Made by a program: the position numbers and the translations under genes. Positions 18,734 through 26,383 of a stretch of DNA of 64,000 bases are shown here, piece after piece. This DNA comes from Streptomyces lomondensis (GTDB lineage: Bacteria > Actinomycetota > Actinomycetes > Streptomycetales > Streptomycetaceae): contig NZ_BMWC01000008.1 of NCBI RefSeq assembly GCF_014651035.1, positions 62,001 through 126,000 on the forward strand, in the 5' to 3' direction. The stretch's first letter is position 1; each line of letters opens with the position of its first letter. The notes below the pieces were generated by a model, which did no database searches, had not been told where the DNA came from, and worked only from the letters and a program-made list of their open reading frames with translations.

Positions 18734-19000
18734 TGGCACTCCCGGTGTGTGGTGCTGAGCAGGTTCCTTCAGACTACCCGCACAAAATTTCTACGCGCGT
18801 CGACTTGTAGGAAGCTACGTGACCGTCATCACGATCCGGCATCGGCGAGCACACACACGAAAATTTCCGGGAAAGATTCCGGATCGACACCCGAAACCTA
18901 TTGCGTTCGGACACGCGGAAGGATTTAGTCGGGTTTCACAATGCATTGTCGGGCACTGTACAAATAAATTGGCAAGTGCCGCAGGAAGGGACCGATATTC
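18734..19000. promoter_or_regulatory. divergent purS / lsrL promoter region, AT-rich on the lsrL side
   Basis: This 267-bp region separates purS (minus) from lsrL (plus). From about 18780 it is much richer in A and T than its surroundings, with patches such as ACAAAATTTC, GAAAATTTCC and GTACAAATAAATTGG. Lsr2-family proteins bind AT-rich DNA, so autoregulation by the downstream protein is plausible. The purine promoter is not defined, and no purine riboswitch core was seen. Confidence 0.5.
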
Positions 19001-19318
19001 GTGGCGCAGAAGGTCGTGGTCACTCTCTTTGACGACATCGACGGCTCGGAAGCGGCGGAAACGATCGCCTTCGGACTGGACGGCAGGTCGTACGAGATCG
19101 ACCTGAGCGAGGTCAACGCCGGACAACTGCGGAAGGCGCTCGCGCCCTACGTGGAGGCCGGCCGCAAGCGGTCCCGCTCGGGCAAGGCGTACCGGCAGAC
19201 GGAGGTCGCCCCCGACCCGTCGGCCGTGCGGGCCTGGGCTCAGGCCAACAAGATGGAGGTGCCCGCGCGCGGGCGCATCCCCAAGAAGGTCTACGAGGCG
19301 TTCAGCGCCGCCCAGTGA
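19001..19318 (+). CDS. lsrL: Lsr2 paralogue (LsrL), nucleoid-associated protein
   Basis: The 105-residue protein starts VAQKVVVTLFDDIDGSEA, with the N-terminal beta-hairpin oligomerisation domain (YEIDLSEVNAGQLRKAL). The C-terminal DNA-binding domain (VRAWAQANKMEVPARGRIPKKVYEAF) contains the AT-hook-like R-G-R. Streptomyces carry Lsr2 and this second copy, LsrL. Lsr2 silences AT-rich foreign DNA and specialised-metabolism genes. The linker is basic (AGRKRSRSGKAY). The start is GTG with GGAAGGG about 10 bases upstream. Confidence 0.93.
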   Translation: MAQKVVVTLFDDIDGSEAAETIAFGLDGRSYEIDLSEVNAGQLRKALAPYVEAGRKRSRSGKAYRQTEVAPDPSAVRAWAQANKMEVPARGRIPKKVYEAFSAAQ

Positions 19319-19373
19319 CGGCTTTCCCGAGCACGGGCCGACGGCCGGTCACCCGCCCCTCGCGGCAACCGAC

Positions 19374-19404
19374 TTGCGCAGCACCCCGGCTGATCAGCTA
19401 GAGT
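19374..19404 (+). promoter_or_regulatory. candidate promoter for the tRNA-Gly pair
   Basis: TTGCGC (19374-19379) and TAGAGT (19399-19404) lie 19 bp apart, about 50 bp before the first tRNA-Gly. The spacing is long for HrdB, so this is a tentative call. Confidence 0.35.
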
Positions 19405-19453
19405 CTGGAGCACGCCGAGGGGCGAGGCCGAAAGGCCCAGCTCACGGAGATAT

Positions 19454-19525
19454 GCGGGTGTAGTTCAGTAGTAGAACATCCCCCTTCCAGGGGGAAGGCG
19501 CAGTGTGCGATTCCTGTCACCCGCT
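19454..19525 (+). tRNA. tRNA-Gly (anticodon TCC) with aberrant D-loop and T-arm
   Basis: The acceptor stem pairs GCGGGTG with CACCCGC. The D stem is GTTC/GAAC and the anticodon stem TCCCC/GGGGA has loop CTTCCAG, giving anticodon TCC. The D loop is AGTAGTA, so the invariant G18-G19 is A-G. The T loop reads TGCGATT instead of TTCRANT, so position 55 is G. The T stem pairs poorly in the normal register and works only if one T is bulged (GCAG/CTGT plus a closing G-C). Loss of G18 and of T55 together removes a standard tertiary contact. The gene is followed by a normal tRNA-Gly(GCC), and the discriminator is T. Confidence 0.85.
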
Positions 19526-19605
19526 CTGCACAGCCGTACCGACCACTCCTGTGGATCAGGTAAGCTGGTGCTCGCACCGATCGGTGAAAGCTGGTCGGGA
19601 GCAAT

Positions 19606-19678
19606 GCGGACGTAGCTCAGTTGGTAGAGCGCAACCTTGCCAAGGTTGAGGTCGCGAGTTCGAGCCTCGTCGTCCGCT
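19606..19678 (+). tRNA. tRNA-Gly (anticodon GCC)
   Basis: This is a standard cloverleaf. The acceptor pairs GCGGACG with CGTCCGC, the anticodon stem CAACC/GGTTG has loop TTGCCAA, and the T arm contains GAGTTCGAGCCTC. It lies 80 bp after the unusual tRNA-Gly(TCC) and is probably co-transcribed with it. Confidence 0.96.
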
Positions 19679-19687
19679 CGGGAAATG

Positions 19688-19719
19688 AGACCCCGGTCCT
19701 TCTGGACCGGGGTCTTTTT
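19688..19719 (+). terminator. terminator after the tRNA-Gly pair
   Basis: A perfect 12-bp stem (19688-19699 with 19704-19715) has a TTCT loop and ends in a run of T. Confidence 0.9.
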
Positions 19720-19839
19720 CGTGTGCGGCGTGTTGCGGCGTGTGCGGCGTTTGCGGCCAAGTCCCCTCCTGACATTTGTCATGGCGAGTGATGACAGCGC
19801 GCACTGCTCTCGGGGCTGTCCGGGCGGAACGCTGAAGAC

Positions 19840-20811
19840 ATGGAAAGCAACGGACACGAACACGTGATTGAGGTCACTGACCTGCGGCGTGTGTACGGGG
19901 GCGGGTTCGAGGCGGTAAGCGGAATCAGCTTTTCCGTGCGACGCGGGGAGATCTTCGCCCTGCTCGGCACCAATGGCGCGGGCAAGACGTCGACCGTCGA
20001 ACTCCTGGAGGGGCTCGCGGCGCCGGCCGGCGGCCGGGTGCGGGTCCTCGGGCACGACCCGTACAGCGAGCGGGCCGCCGTACGGCCCCGCACCGGCGTG
20101 ATGCTCCAGGAGGGCGGCTTCCCGTCCGAGCTGACCGTCGCGGAGACCGCGCGGATGTGGGCGGGGTGCGTGAGCGGCGCCCGGCCGGCGGCGGAGGTCC
20201 TGGCGCTGGTCGGTCTCGAGTCGAAGGCCGGCATCCGGGTCAAGCAGCTGTCCGGCGGCCAGCGGCGCCGGCTGGACCTGGCGCTCGCCCTGCTCGGCGA
20301 CCCCGAGGTGCTCTTCCTGGACGAGCCGAGCACCGGGCTGGACGCCGAAGGCCGCCGGGACACCTGGGAGTTGGTGAGCGCGCTGCGCGACGGCGGCACG
20401 ACGGTGCTGCTGACCACGCACTACCTGGAGGAGGCCGAGCACCTCGCCGACCGGCTGGCGATCATGCACGAGGGACGGATCGCCGTCACCGGGACGCCCG
20501 CCGAGGTGACCGCCACACAGCCGTCGCGGATCTCCTTCGAGCTGCCCGAGGGCTACTTCGTGGGCGACCTGCCACCGCTCGGCGAGCTGGGCGTGACCGG
20601 CCACGAGACCGACGGCCGGACCGTCCGGCTCCGCACCCGTGAACTCCAGCGGTCGGCCACCGGGCTGCTGACGTGGGCCGAGCGGGCCGGGGTGGAGCTG
20701 CGCGGCCTGGACGTGCGGTCGGCGTCCCTGGAGGAGGCATTCCTCGGGATCGCCAGGACCGTCTCGGCGGAGCAGGCCGGCGGGATGACGACGAAGGAGT
20801 ACGCGGCATGA
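19840..20811 (+). CDS. ABC transporter ATP-binding protein (ABC-2 exporter type)
   Basis: The 323-residue protein has Walker A GTNGAGKTS near residue 47, signature LSGGQRRRLDLALALLG near 140, Walker B VLFLDEPSTGLD, and switch His in TTHYLEEAEH. The C-terminal extension is typical of drug and lipid exporters of the DrrA/CcmA group. It powers the permease encoded immediately downstream (ATGA overlap). The substrate is unknown. The four-gene set with a DesK/DesR-like two-component system resembles bacterial stress-responsive export modules. Confidence 0.92.
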   Translation: MESNGHEHVIEVTDLRRVYGGGFEAVSGISFSVRRGEIFALLGTNGAGKTSTVELLEGLAAPAGGRVRVLGHDPYSERAAVRPRTGVMLQEGGFPSELTVAETARMWAGCVSGARPAAEVLALVGLESKAGIRVKQLSGGQRRRLDLALALLGDPEVLFLDEPSTGLDAEGRRDTWELVSALRDGGTTVLLTTHYLEEAEHLADRLAIMHEGRIAVTGTPAEVTATQPSRISFELPEGYFVGDLPPLGELGVTGHETDGRTVRLRTRELQRSATGLLTWAERAGVELRGLDVRSASLEEAFLGIARTVSAEQAGGMTTKEYAA

Positions 20812-21611
20812 GCACCACCCGCACGATGTCCCGCCCGGCACCGACGGCGACCACCGCACTGAGCCGGATGACGGCTCTCGCCCGCGCCGAACTGACCCTG
20901 CTCGGCCGGACCAGGGGCGCGCTCGTCGCCGCGCTGTTCCTGCCACTGGTGATGCCGGTCAGCGTGCGGTCGGCGGCCGAGGAGATGGACCTCGCCGAGG
21001 CAGGGCTGAACGCCGGCACCCTGGTGCTGCCCGCCGCGATCGGCTTCTCCCTGCTCTTCGCCGTCTACTCGGTGCTCGTCGGCGCCTTCGTCGTCCGGCG
21101 CGAGGAACTCGTCCTCAAGCGGCTGCGCACCGGCGAGCTGCGGGACGTCGAGATCCTGGCCGGCTCCGCGCTGCCGGCCGTCCTCACCGGGCTGGTGCAG
21201 TGCCTGCTGCTGGCGGCGGCCTGCTCGGTGCTGCTGGACCTGTCCGCGCCCTCGGCGCCCCAGCTGGCGGTCCTCGGCCTGCTGGTGGGGCTCGTGATGT
21301 GCACTGCCCTCGCCGCGGCCACCGCGAGCTTCACCCGGACCGGCGAGAGCGCCCAGGTCACGCCCATGCCGCTGATGCTCGTCTCGATGATGGGCTCCGG
21401 GCTGTTCGTGCCGCTGGAGCTGCTGCCGGACAAGGTGGCCGCCATCTGCGAACTGCTGCCCCTGACGCCCGTCGTCACCCTGGTGCGCGGCGGCTGGACC
21501 GGCGACCTGTCTGCCTCCGAGTCCCTGGGCGCCCTGGTGACGGCGGTGGCCTGGATCCTGCTCGGGGTGTTTGCTGTACGGCGGTGGTTCCGCTGGGAAC
21601 CGCGGCGCTGA
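20808..21611 (+). CDS. ABC-2 type transporter permease
   Basis: The 267-residue protein has about six hydrophobic segments, starting after a basic N-terminal stretch (LARAELTLLGRTRGALVAALF). The later PLMLVSMMGSGLFVPLELLPD segment is the ABC-2 membrane domain pattern. The ATG at 20808 overlaps the ATPase stop. It forms a homodimeric or half-transporter complex with the upstream ATPase. Confidence 0.9.
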   Translation: MSTTRTMSRPAPTATTALSRMTALARAELTLLGRTRGALVAALFLPLVMPVSVRSAAEEMDLAEAGLNAGTLVLPAAIGFSLLFAVYSVLVGAFVVRREELVLKRLRTGELRDVEILAGSALPAVLTGLVQCLLLAAACSVLLDLSAPSAPQLAVLGLLVGLVMCTALAAATASFTRTGESAQVTPMPLMLVSMMGSGLFVPLELLPDKVAAICELLPLTPVVTLVRGGWTGDLSASESLGALVTAVAWILLGVFAVRRWFRWEPRR

Positions 21612-21633
21612 CCGAAGGGGGAGTGACGGGCTG

Positions 21634-22899
21634 ATGCGGGGGCCGGGCAGGTGGTGGCGGCGGAAGACCACACCGGAGAAGGTCGAGACGTACACGCGGG
21701 CGTCGTTCCACTTCTTCGCGGTGGTCGAGTTCTTCTCCGTGGGGCTCACGGCCGTGGCACCGCTGGGAGAGCGACTGGGCGGCCTGGTGCTGCTGCTGGT
21801 GGGGGTGCACGCCGTCACCTGCTGCGCCATCGTCTCGCGGGCGGTGGACTGGACGCGTGGCCGGCGGCCGCAGCCCGTGCGGCTGCTGTGGACCCTGGCC
21901 GCCGTCACCGCCGCCGTGGCCGTCGCCGCGATCGGCATCGCCGAGCACGGACCGGACCGCGAGAGCGTCGACACCGCCGCGGGCGGGGTCTTCGGAGTCG
22001 TCCTGATCTTCGGTCCCGCCATCATCGCGCTCGGCGTCCGGAACCGGCGGCGGGTCTTCGGGATCGCGGGCGGCTTCGCCCTGGGCGCCTGGATCGTGTC
22101 GTTCGCGCTGGGAGCCTCCGCGCTCGCCGCGTTCTTCACAGCGGTGATCGTGCTGGCCGGCGGAGTGTTCCTGTCCTTCACGGCCGTCTTCTCCGTGTGG
22201 CTGCTCAACGCCGTCTACGAACTCGACGAGGCGCGCGAGACCAGGGCCCGGCTCGCCGTCGCCGAGGAGCGGCTGAGGTTCGGGCGGGATCTGCACGACG
22301 TCATGGGGCGGAACCTCGCCGTCATCGCGCTCAAGAGCGAACTGGCCGTGCAGCTCGCCCAGCGGGGTCGGCCGGAGGCCGTGGCGCAGATGGTCGAGGT
22401 GCAGCGGCTCGCGCACGAGTCGCAGCGGGAGGTGCGGGAGGTCGTGCGCGGCTACCGCGAGGCCGACCTCGTCTCGGAACTCGCCGGAGCGCAGGGCGTG
22501 CTGGCCGCCGCCGGCATCGACTGCACGGTCAGCGGGGCCACGGCGGCCGGGCTGCCGCCCGCGGTGCAGTCCGCCCTCGGGTGGGTCGTACGGGAGGCCG
22601 CGACGAACGTGCTGCGGCACGGGGACGCGCGGCGGTGTGTTGTGCGGCTTCGGATGCTGGAGGGGCGGGTGGTGTTGTCCGTGGAGAACGACGGGGTCAC
22701 CGAGGCCGGGGACGGTTCGTCCGGCTCGTCCGGCTCCGGGCTCACCGGGCTGCGGGAACGGCTGGCGCAGATCGACGGGACGCTGGAGGCCGGGCCCGCG
22801 GGGCAGGGCCTGTTCCGGCTGACGGCGGAGATCCCGCTGCCCTCGGTTCCCGTGCCGCCCGCCCCCGCCGTACAGGCCGTGAGCGAGGTCACGGCATGA
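21634..22899 (+). CDS. sensor histidine kinase (HisKA_3, NarL/DesK type)
   Basis: The 421-residue protein has five or six N-terminal membrane segments (about residues 25-190) and little extracellular sequence, as in DesK-like membrane sensors. The HisKA_3 phosphoacceptor is RFGRDLHDVMGRNLAVIALK. The ATPase domain has WVVREAATNVLRHG (N box) and GLTGLRERL (G box). It starts at ATG 21634 with GGGGGAG upstream. The stop overlaps the response regulator start. It probably senses membrane or envelope state and drives the adjacent exporter, which is inference from context. Confidence 0.9.
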   Translation: MRGPGRWWRRKTTPEKVETYTRASFHFFAVVEFFSVGLTAVAPLGERLGGLVLLLVGVHAVTCCAIVSRAVDWTRGRRPQPVRLLWTLAAVTAAVAVAAIGIAEHGPDRESVDTAAGGVFGVVLIFGPAIIALGVRNRRRVFGIAGGFALGAWIVSFALGASALAAFFTAVIVLAGGVFLSFTAVFSVWLLNAVYELDEARETRARLAVAEERLRFGRDLHDVMGRNLAVIALKSELAVQLAQRGRPEAVAQMVEVQRLAHESQREVREVVRGYREADLVSELAGAQGVLAAAGIDCTVSGATAAGLPPAVQSALGWVVREAATNVLRHGDARRCVVRLRMLEGRVVLSVENDGVTEAGDGSSGSSGSGLTGLRERLAQIDGTLEAGPAGQGLFRLTAEIPLPSVPVPPAPAVQAVSEVTA

Positions 22900-23516
22900 C
22901 GGCCGCGGAATCCGTGCGGCTGCTGCTCGCCGACGACGAGCACCTCATCCGGGGGGCGCTCGCCGCGCTGCTGTCGCTGGAGGGCGATCTCATCGTCGTA
23001 GCCGAGGCGGCCACCGGGCCGGAGGCGCTGGCGATGGCCCGGGCGCACAAGCCCGATGTCGCCGTGCTGGATCTCCAGATGCCCGGCGCCGACGGTGTGA
23101 AGGTCGCCACATCCCTGCGGGCCGAGCTGCCCGGCTGCAAGGTGCTCATCGTCACCAGCCACGGGCGGCCCGGGCATCTGAAGCGGGCGCTGGCGGCCGG
23201 GGTGCGGGGATTCGTGCCGAAGACGGTGAGCGCGCAGCGGCTCGCGGAGATCATCCGCACGGTGCACGCCGGGAACCGTTACGTCGACCCGGAGTTGGCC
23301 GCCGACGCGATCGCCGCCGGTGACTCGCCGCTGACCGCCCGGGAGGCCGAGGTGCTGGAACTCGCCGCCGACGGGGCGCCCGTCGCGGAGATCGCCGAGC
23401 GGGCCGCGCTGTCGCAGGGGACCGTACGGAACTACCTGTCGTCGGCGGTGTCGAAGCTCGGGGCGGAGAACCGGCACGCGGCGGTGCGGCTCGCGCGGGA
23501 GCGAGGTTGGGTATAG
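22896..23516 (+). CDS. NarL/LuxR-family response regulator
   Basis: The 206-residue protein has a receiver domain (LLLADDEHLIRGAL acidic pocket, phosphoacceptor Asp in VAVLDLQMPG, KT dyad region VPKTVSAQ). A C-terminal LuxR helix-turn-helix follows (LTAREAEVLELAADGAPVAEIAERAALSQGTVRNYL). The ATG overlaps the kinase stop, giving a four-gene ATPase-permease-kinase-regulator unit. The operon ends just before a tRNA-Gly. Confidence 0.93.
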   Translation: MTAAESVRLLLADDEHLIRGALAALLSLEGDLIVVAEAATGPEALAMARAHKPDVAVLDLQMPGADGVKVATSLRAELPGCKVLIVTSHGRPGHLKRALAAGVRGFVPKTVSAQRLAEIIRTVHAGNRYVDPELAADAIAAGDSPLTAREAEVLELAADGAPVAEIAERAALSQGTVRNYLSSAVSKLGAENRHAAVRLARERGWV

Positions 23517-23538
23517 TGGTTCCCGCGCCACGGCGCAT

Positions 23539-23611
23539 GCGAACGTAGCTCAGTTGGTAGAGCGCAACCTTGCCAAGGTTGAGGTCGCGAGTTCGAACCT
23601 CGTCGTTCGCT
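23539..23611 (+). tRNA. tRNA-Gly (anticodon GCC), second copy
   Basis: It is identical to the tRNA at 19606 except at three positions. G4 becomes A with a matching C-to-T change on the other acceptor strand (GCGAACG/CGTTCGC), and one G becomes A in the T loop (GTTCGAACC). The pairing is preserved by the compensatory change. It lies 22 bp after the response regulator gene. Confidence 0.96.
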
Positions 23612-23617
23612 CCAGCG

Positions 23618-23650
23618 AGAAGCCCCCCGGTTCCGGCCGGGGGGCTTCTT
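23618..23650. terminator. terminator between tRNA-Gly and purC
   Basis: A 13-bp stem (23618-23630 with 23637-23649) lies just after the tRNA and 7 bp from the stop of convergent purC, so it can serve both strands. Confidence 0.85.
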
Positions 23651-23656
23651 CGTGTT

Positions 23657-24556
23657 CTACGACCAGCTGGTGCCGGTGAGACGCTCGTACGCCTCCACGT
23701 ACTTGGCGCGGGTGGCGTCGACGACCTGCTGCGGCAGCGGGGGTGGCGGCTGCTCGCTCTTGCGGTCCCAGCCGGACTCCGGCGAGGTCAGCCAGTCCCG
23801 GACGAACTGCTTGTCGTACGACGGCTGCGCGCGGCCCGGCTGCCACTGGTCGGCCGGCCAGAAGCGGGAGGAGTCCGCGGTGAGGACCTCGTCGGCGAGG
23901 ACCAGGCTGTCGCCGTCGAAGCCGAACTCGAACTTGGTGTCCGCGAGGATGATGCCCCGCTCCCGGGCGATGTTCCGGCCCCGGGAGTAGACCGCGAGGG
24001 TCGCCTGGCGGAGCCGGGCCGCGGTGTCCGCGCCGACCTGGCGGGCGACCTCCTCGTAGGAGACGTTCTCGTCGTGCTCGCCGACGGCGGCCTTGGTGGC
24101 CGGGGTGAAGATCGGGGCGGGCAGTTCGCTGCCGTCGACCAGGCCCTCGGGCAGGGCGAGTCCGCAGACCGTGCGGGACTCGTTGTACTCGGCCAGGCCC
24201 GAGCCGGTGAGGTAGCCGCGGGCCACGCACTCCACGGGGACCATCTGGAGCGACTTGCAGACCAGGGTGCGGCCCTGCCAGTCGGCGGGGGCGCCCGCGG
24301 GCAGTTCCGTGCTCAGGACGTGGTTCGGGACCAGGTCGGCGAGCTGGTCGAACCACCACAGGGAGAGCTGCGTGAGGATCCGGCCCTTGTCGGGGATCTC
24401 GGTCGGCAGCACCCAGTCGAACGCGGAGATGCGGTCGCTGGCGACCATCACGAGGTCGCCCGCCTCGTTCTGGTACAGCTCGCGCACCTTGCCGGTGTGC
24501 AGATGCACCAGGCCCGGAACCTGGAGCGGCTCGGGCTTTTCGACGAATCCGGACAC
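23657..24556 (-). CDS. purC: SAICAR synthetase
   Basis: The 299-residue protein has HTGKVRELY and SDRISAFDWVLPTEIPDKGRILTQLS near the N-terminus, VARGYLTGSG, and the C-terminal D-x-x-x-x-D region LADTKFEFGFDGDSLVLADEVLTADSSRFW. This is the standard PurC pattern. It joins CAIR and aspartate with ATP to give SAICAR. The start MSGFVEKPEPLQVPGLVHLH is typical of actinobacteria. Confidence 0.97.
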   Translation of the reverse strand: MSGFVEKPEPLQVPGLVHLHTGKVRELYQNEAGDLVMVASDRISAFDWVLPTEIPDKGRILTQLSLWWFDQLADLVPNHVLSTELPAGAPADWQGRTLVCKSLQMVPVECVARGYLTGSGLAEYNESRTVCGLALPEGLVDGSELPAPIFTPATKAAVGEHDENVSYEEVARQVGADTAARLRQATLAVYSRGRNIARERGIILADTKFEFGFDGDSLVLADEVLTADSSRFWPADQWQPGRAQPSYDKQFVRDWLTSPESGWDRKSEQPPPPLPQQVVDATRAKYVEAYERLTGTSWS

Positions 24557-24625
24557 GGTTCCTCCCCGTGGTTCTGTACGAGTGGCTCGATTCTCCCGTA
24601 TGCGAGCTTGATCACCGACAGCGGG

Positions 24626-26101
24626 TCAGTCGCGTTTGCAGATGCGGTCGAGGAGGTTCGCGGTGGCGCGCTGGACACGGGGGTCGACGTGGCCCGGGCG
24701 GTCCAGGGCCGGGGACCAGGCGAACGTTCCGGATGCGAAGACCCAGGCCCCGGAGGGGGCGCGGTAGAGGGACGTCTCCTGGTGGCGGAGGACGCCCTCC
24801 TTGTCGGTGTACGGGGAGTGGGCGAGCAGCACGCGCTCCTCGTGCTCGGGCAGCGGGGTGCGCGGGAAGTAGCGGTCGGCCTCGCCCGCCACCAGGTTCT
24901 CGATCTCGTCGCCCTCGTGTGCCCCGGTCGCCTCCCACAGCCAGTGCCCGGCGTTCCGCACGATCAGCGGGTGCGGTTCGGGGACGTGCCCCGCGTACTG
25001 GATGCCGAGGAGCTGCTGCTCCGCCCGGTCGATCTCCCGCCACAGCACCGGCTTGCCCGGGCCCTTGCGCTTGCGGCAGGTCAGCAGCCGGTGCGGGACG
25101 CCGGACGGGGAGGGGCCCAGCTCCACCTGCCAGTACAGGGAGTTGGCGGAGAGGAAGACGAGCGAGGTGCCGGCGTCGCGGGCGACCTCCACGGTCCGGC
25201 GCATCTCGGCCGACCAGTACTCGTCGTGGCCCGGGAAGACCAGGCCGCGGTAGCGGGTGGGGTCGACGCGGCCGGCGTGCAGGTCGCCGGCGTCGGCGTA
25301 GGCGACGTCGTAGCCGTAGCGCTCGGCCCAGCGGATGAAGTCGTAGGCGTGGCCGACGTGGAGGGGGAGGCCGGCGCCCGCGTACGGCCGGTCGAAGGAG
25401 ACCGTCGTGGCGGCGTCGGCCTCGCCGAGCAGCCGGCCCTTCTCGTCCCAGGCGTGGTACAGGCTGGCGCCGGTGCGGCCGTCCTCCGGGTAGAGGTTGT
25501 ACGCCTGCCAGGTGATGTCGGGCAGGACCAGGAGCAGGTCGGCGGGCTGGTCGTGGCGGACGGTGAACGGCACGTGGGAGCGGTAGCCGTCGGCGGTGGT
25601 GAGGACGGCGACGTACGCCCCGATGTTCCAGTACGACGGGACCTGGAGGCGCCAGGACAGCCACCAGTGGTGGCAGGAGACCGTACGGTCCGCGGTGAGC
25701 GGCGGGGGCTGCACGATGCCGGACAGGCGCGGGCTGTTGGTGATCTTGGCGGCGCCGTCACCGCCGTAGTGGCCGATGCGGTAGATGTCGACGCCGAACT
25801 CCTGGGGCGGGTCGACGGTGATGTGGAAGTCGATGGCCTCGCCGGGCGCGACCGCGCCGGTGGAGGTGAAGCCCTTGATCTGGCGGCGGATGTCGTCGGC
25901 CGCGCGGGGGCCGCCGGAGCGGCTGCCCGCCTTCGGCGCGTGGGGCGCGTCCTGCTCCGCGTACCAGGGGACGACCTGTCCGGTGTCGTCGAAGTACGTC
26001 ACGCTGCCGCGCAGCCACGGAACCGGGCCCAGCCCGAAGGGATCCGTCACGGCGTGCGCCAGCGCTCCCGACTCCCAGCGGCGGATCTGCTCCGAACCCA
26101 T
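24626..26101 (-). CDS. N,N-dimethylformamidase large-subunit-like domain protein
   Basis: The 491-residue protein starts MGSEQIRRWESGALAHAV. It contains ITWQAYNLYPEDGRTGASLY, LVFPGHDEYWSAEMRR and LSANSLYWQVEL, a pattern I associate with the N,N-dimethylformamidase beta-subunit family. That domain combines an all-beta N-terminal part with a glutamine-amidotransferase-like fold. The substrate is unknown, since no small-subunit gene is adjacent. ATG 26101 has GGGAGGGG upstream. It precedes purC on the same strand with a 69-bp gap. Confidence 0.8.
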   Translation of the reverse strand: MGSEQIRRWESGALAHAVTDPFGLGPVPWLRGSVTYFDDTGQVVPWYAEQDAPHAPKAGSRSGGPRAADDIRRQIKGFTSTGAVAPGEAIDFHITVDPPQEFGVDIYRIGHYGGDGAAKITNSPRLSGIVQPPPLTADRTVSCHHWWLSWRLQVPSYWNIGAYVAVLTTADGYRSHVPFTVRHDQPADLLLVLPDITWQAYNLYPEDGRTGASLYHAWDEKGRLLGEADAATTVSFDRPYAGAGLPLHVGHAYDFIRWAERYGYDVAYADAGDLHAGRVDPTRYRGLVFPGHDEYWSAEMRRTVEVARDAGTSLVFLSANSLYWQVELGPSPSGVPHRLLTCRKRKGPGKPVLWREIDRAEQQLLGIQYAGHVPEPHPLIVRNAGHWLWEATGAHEGDEIENLVAGEADRYFPRTPLPEHEERVLLAHSPYTDKEGVLRHQETSLYRAPSGAWVFASGTFAWSPALDRPGHVDPRVQRATANLLDRICKRD

Positions 26102-26383
26102 GGTCGCTTCCCCTCCCCTTTGCCCCCGTGGTGTGCGTGCCGGTCTGCCGGTGTGGTGCGTGCGGTGCATGCGGTGCTTGAGGTGCTTGCGGTGCGGCGT
26201 GCAGTGGTGCGGTTCTGCGGTTGGTGCGATGTGGCGTGCCCTATGTGCTTGTCGTATGTCGCGCGCTCATGCCATGCGCGCGATCGGTCCAAGCACATCA
26301 CATAACGCACGCACTCCGTCACTGTTCGTCTTGAATTGACCAGAAGCGGAAGGCCGGAGTCCGCATGCTGTGGCGCGGGGCCG
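26102..26383. repeat. intergenic region with GTGC-rich low-complexity repeat and a 21-bp imperfect palindrome
   Basis: Positions 26138-26235 are dominated by degenerate repeats of GTGCGGTGCTTG-like units. An imperfect palindrome at 26262-26282 (CGCGCTCATG, central C, CATGCGCGCG) has only one mismatch per arm. It could be an operator for the DMF-amidase-like gene. The GTGC tract may be slippage-derived filler. No gene was found. Confidence 0.45.

Noticed and set aside
18734-18790. Purine riboswitch before purS
   Set aside because: The conserved loop sequences of the purine riboswitch are not visible.
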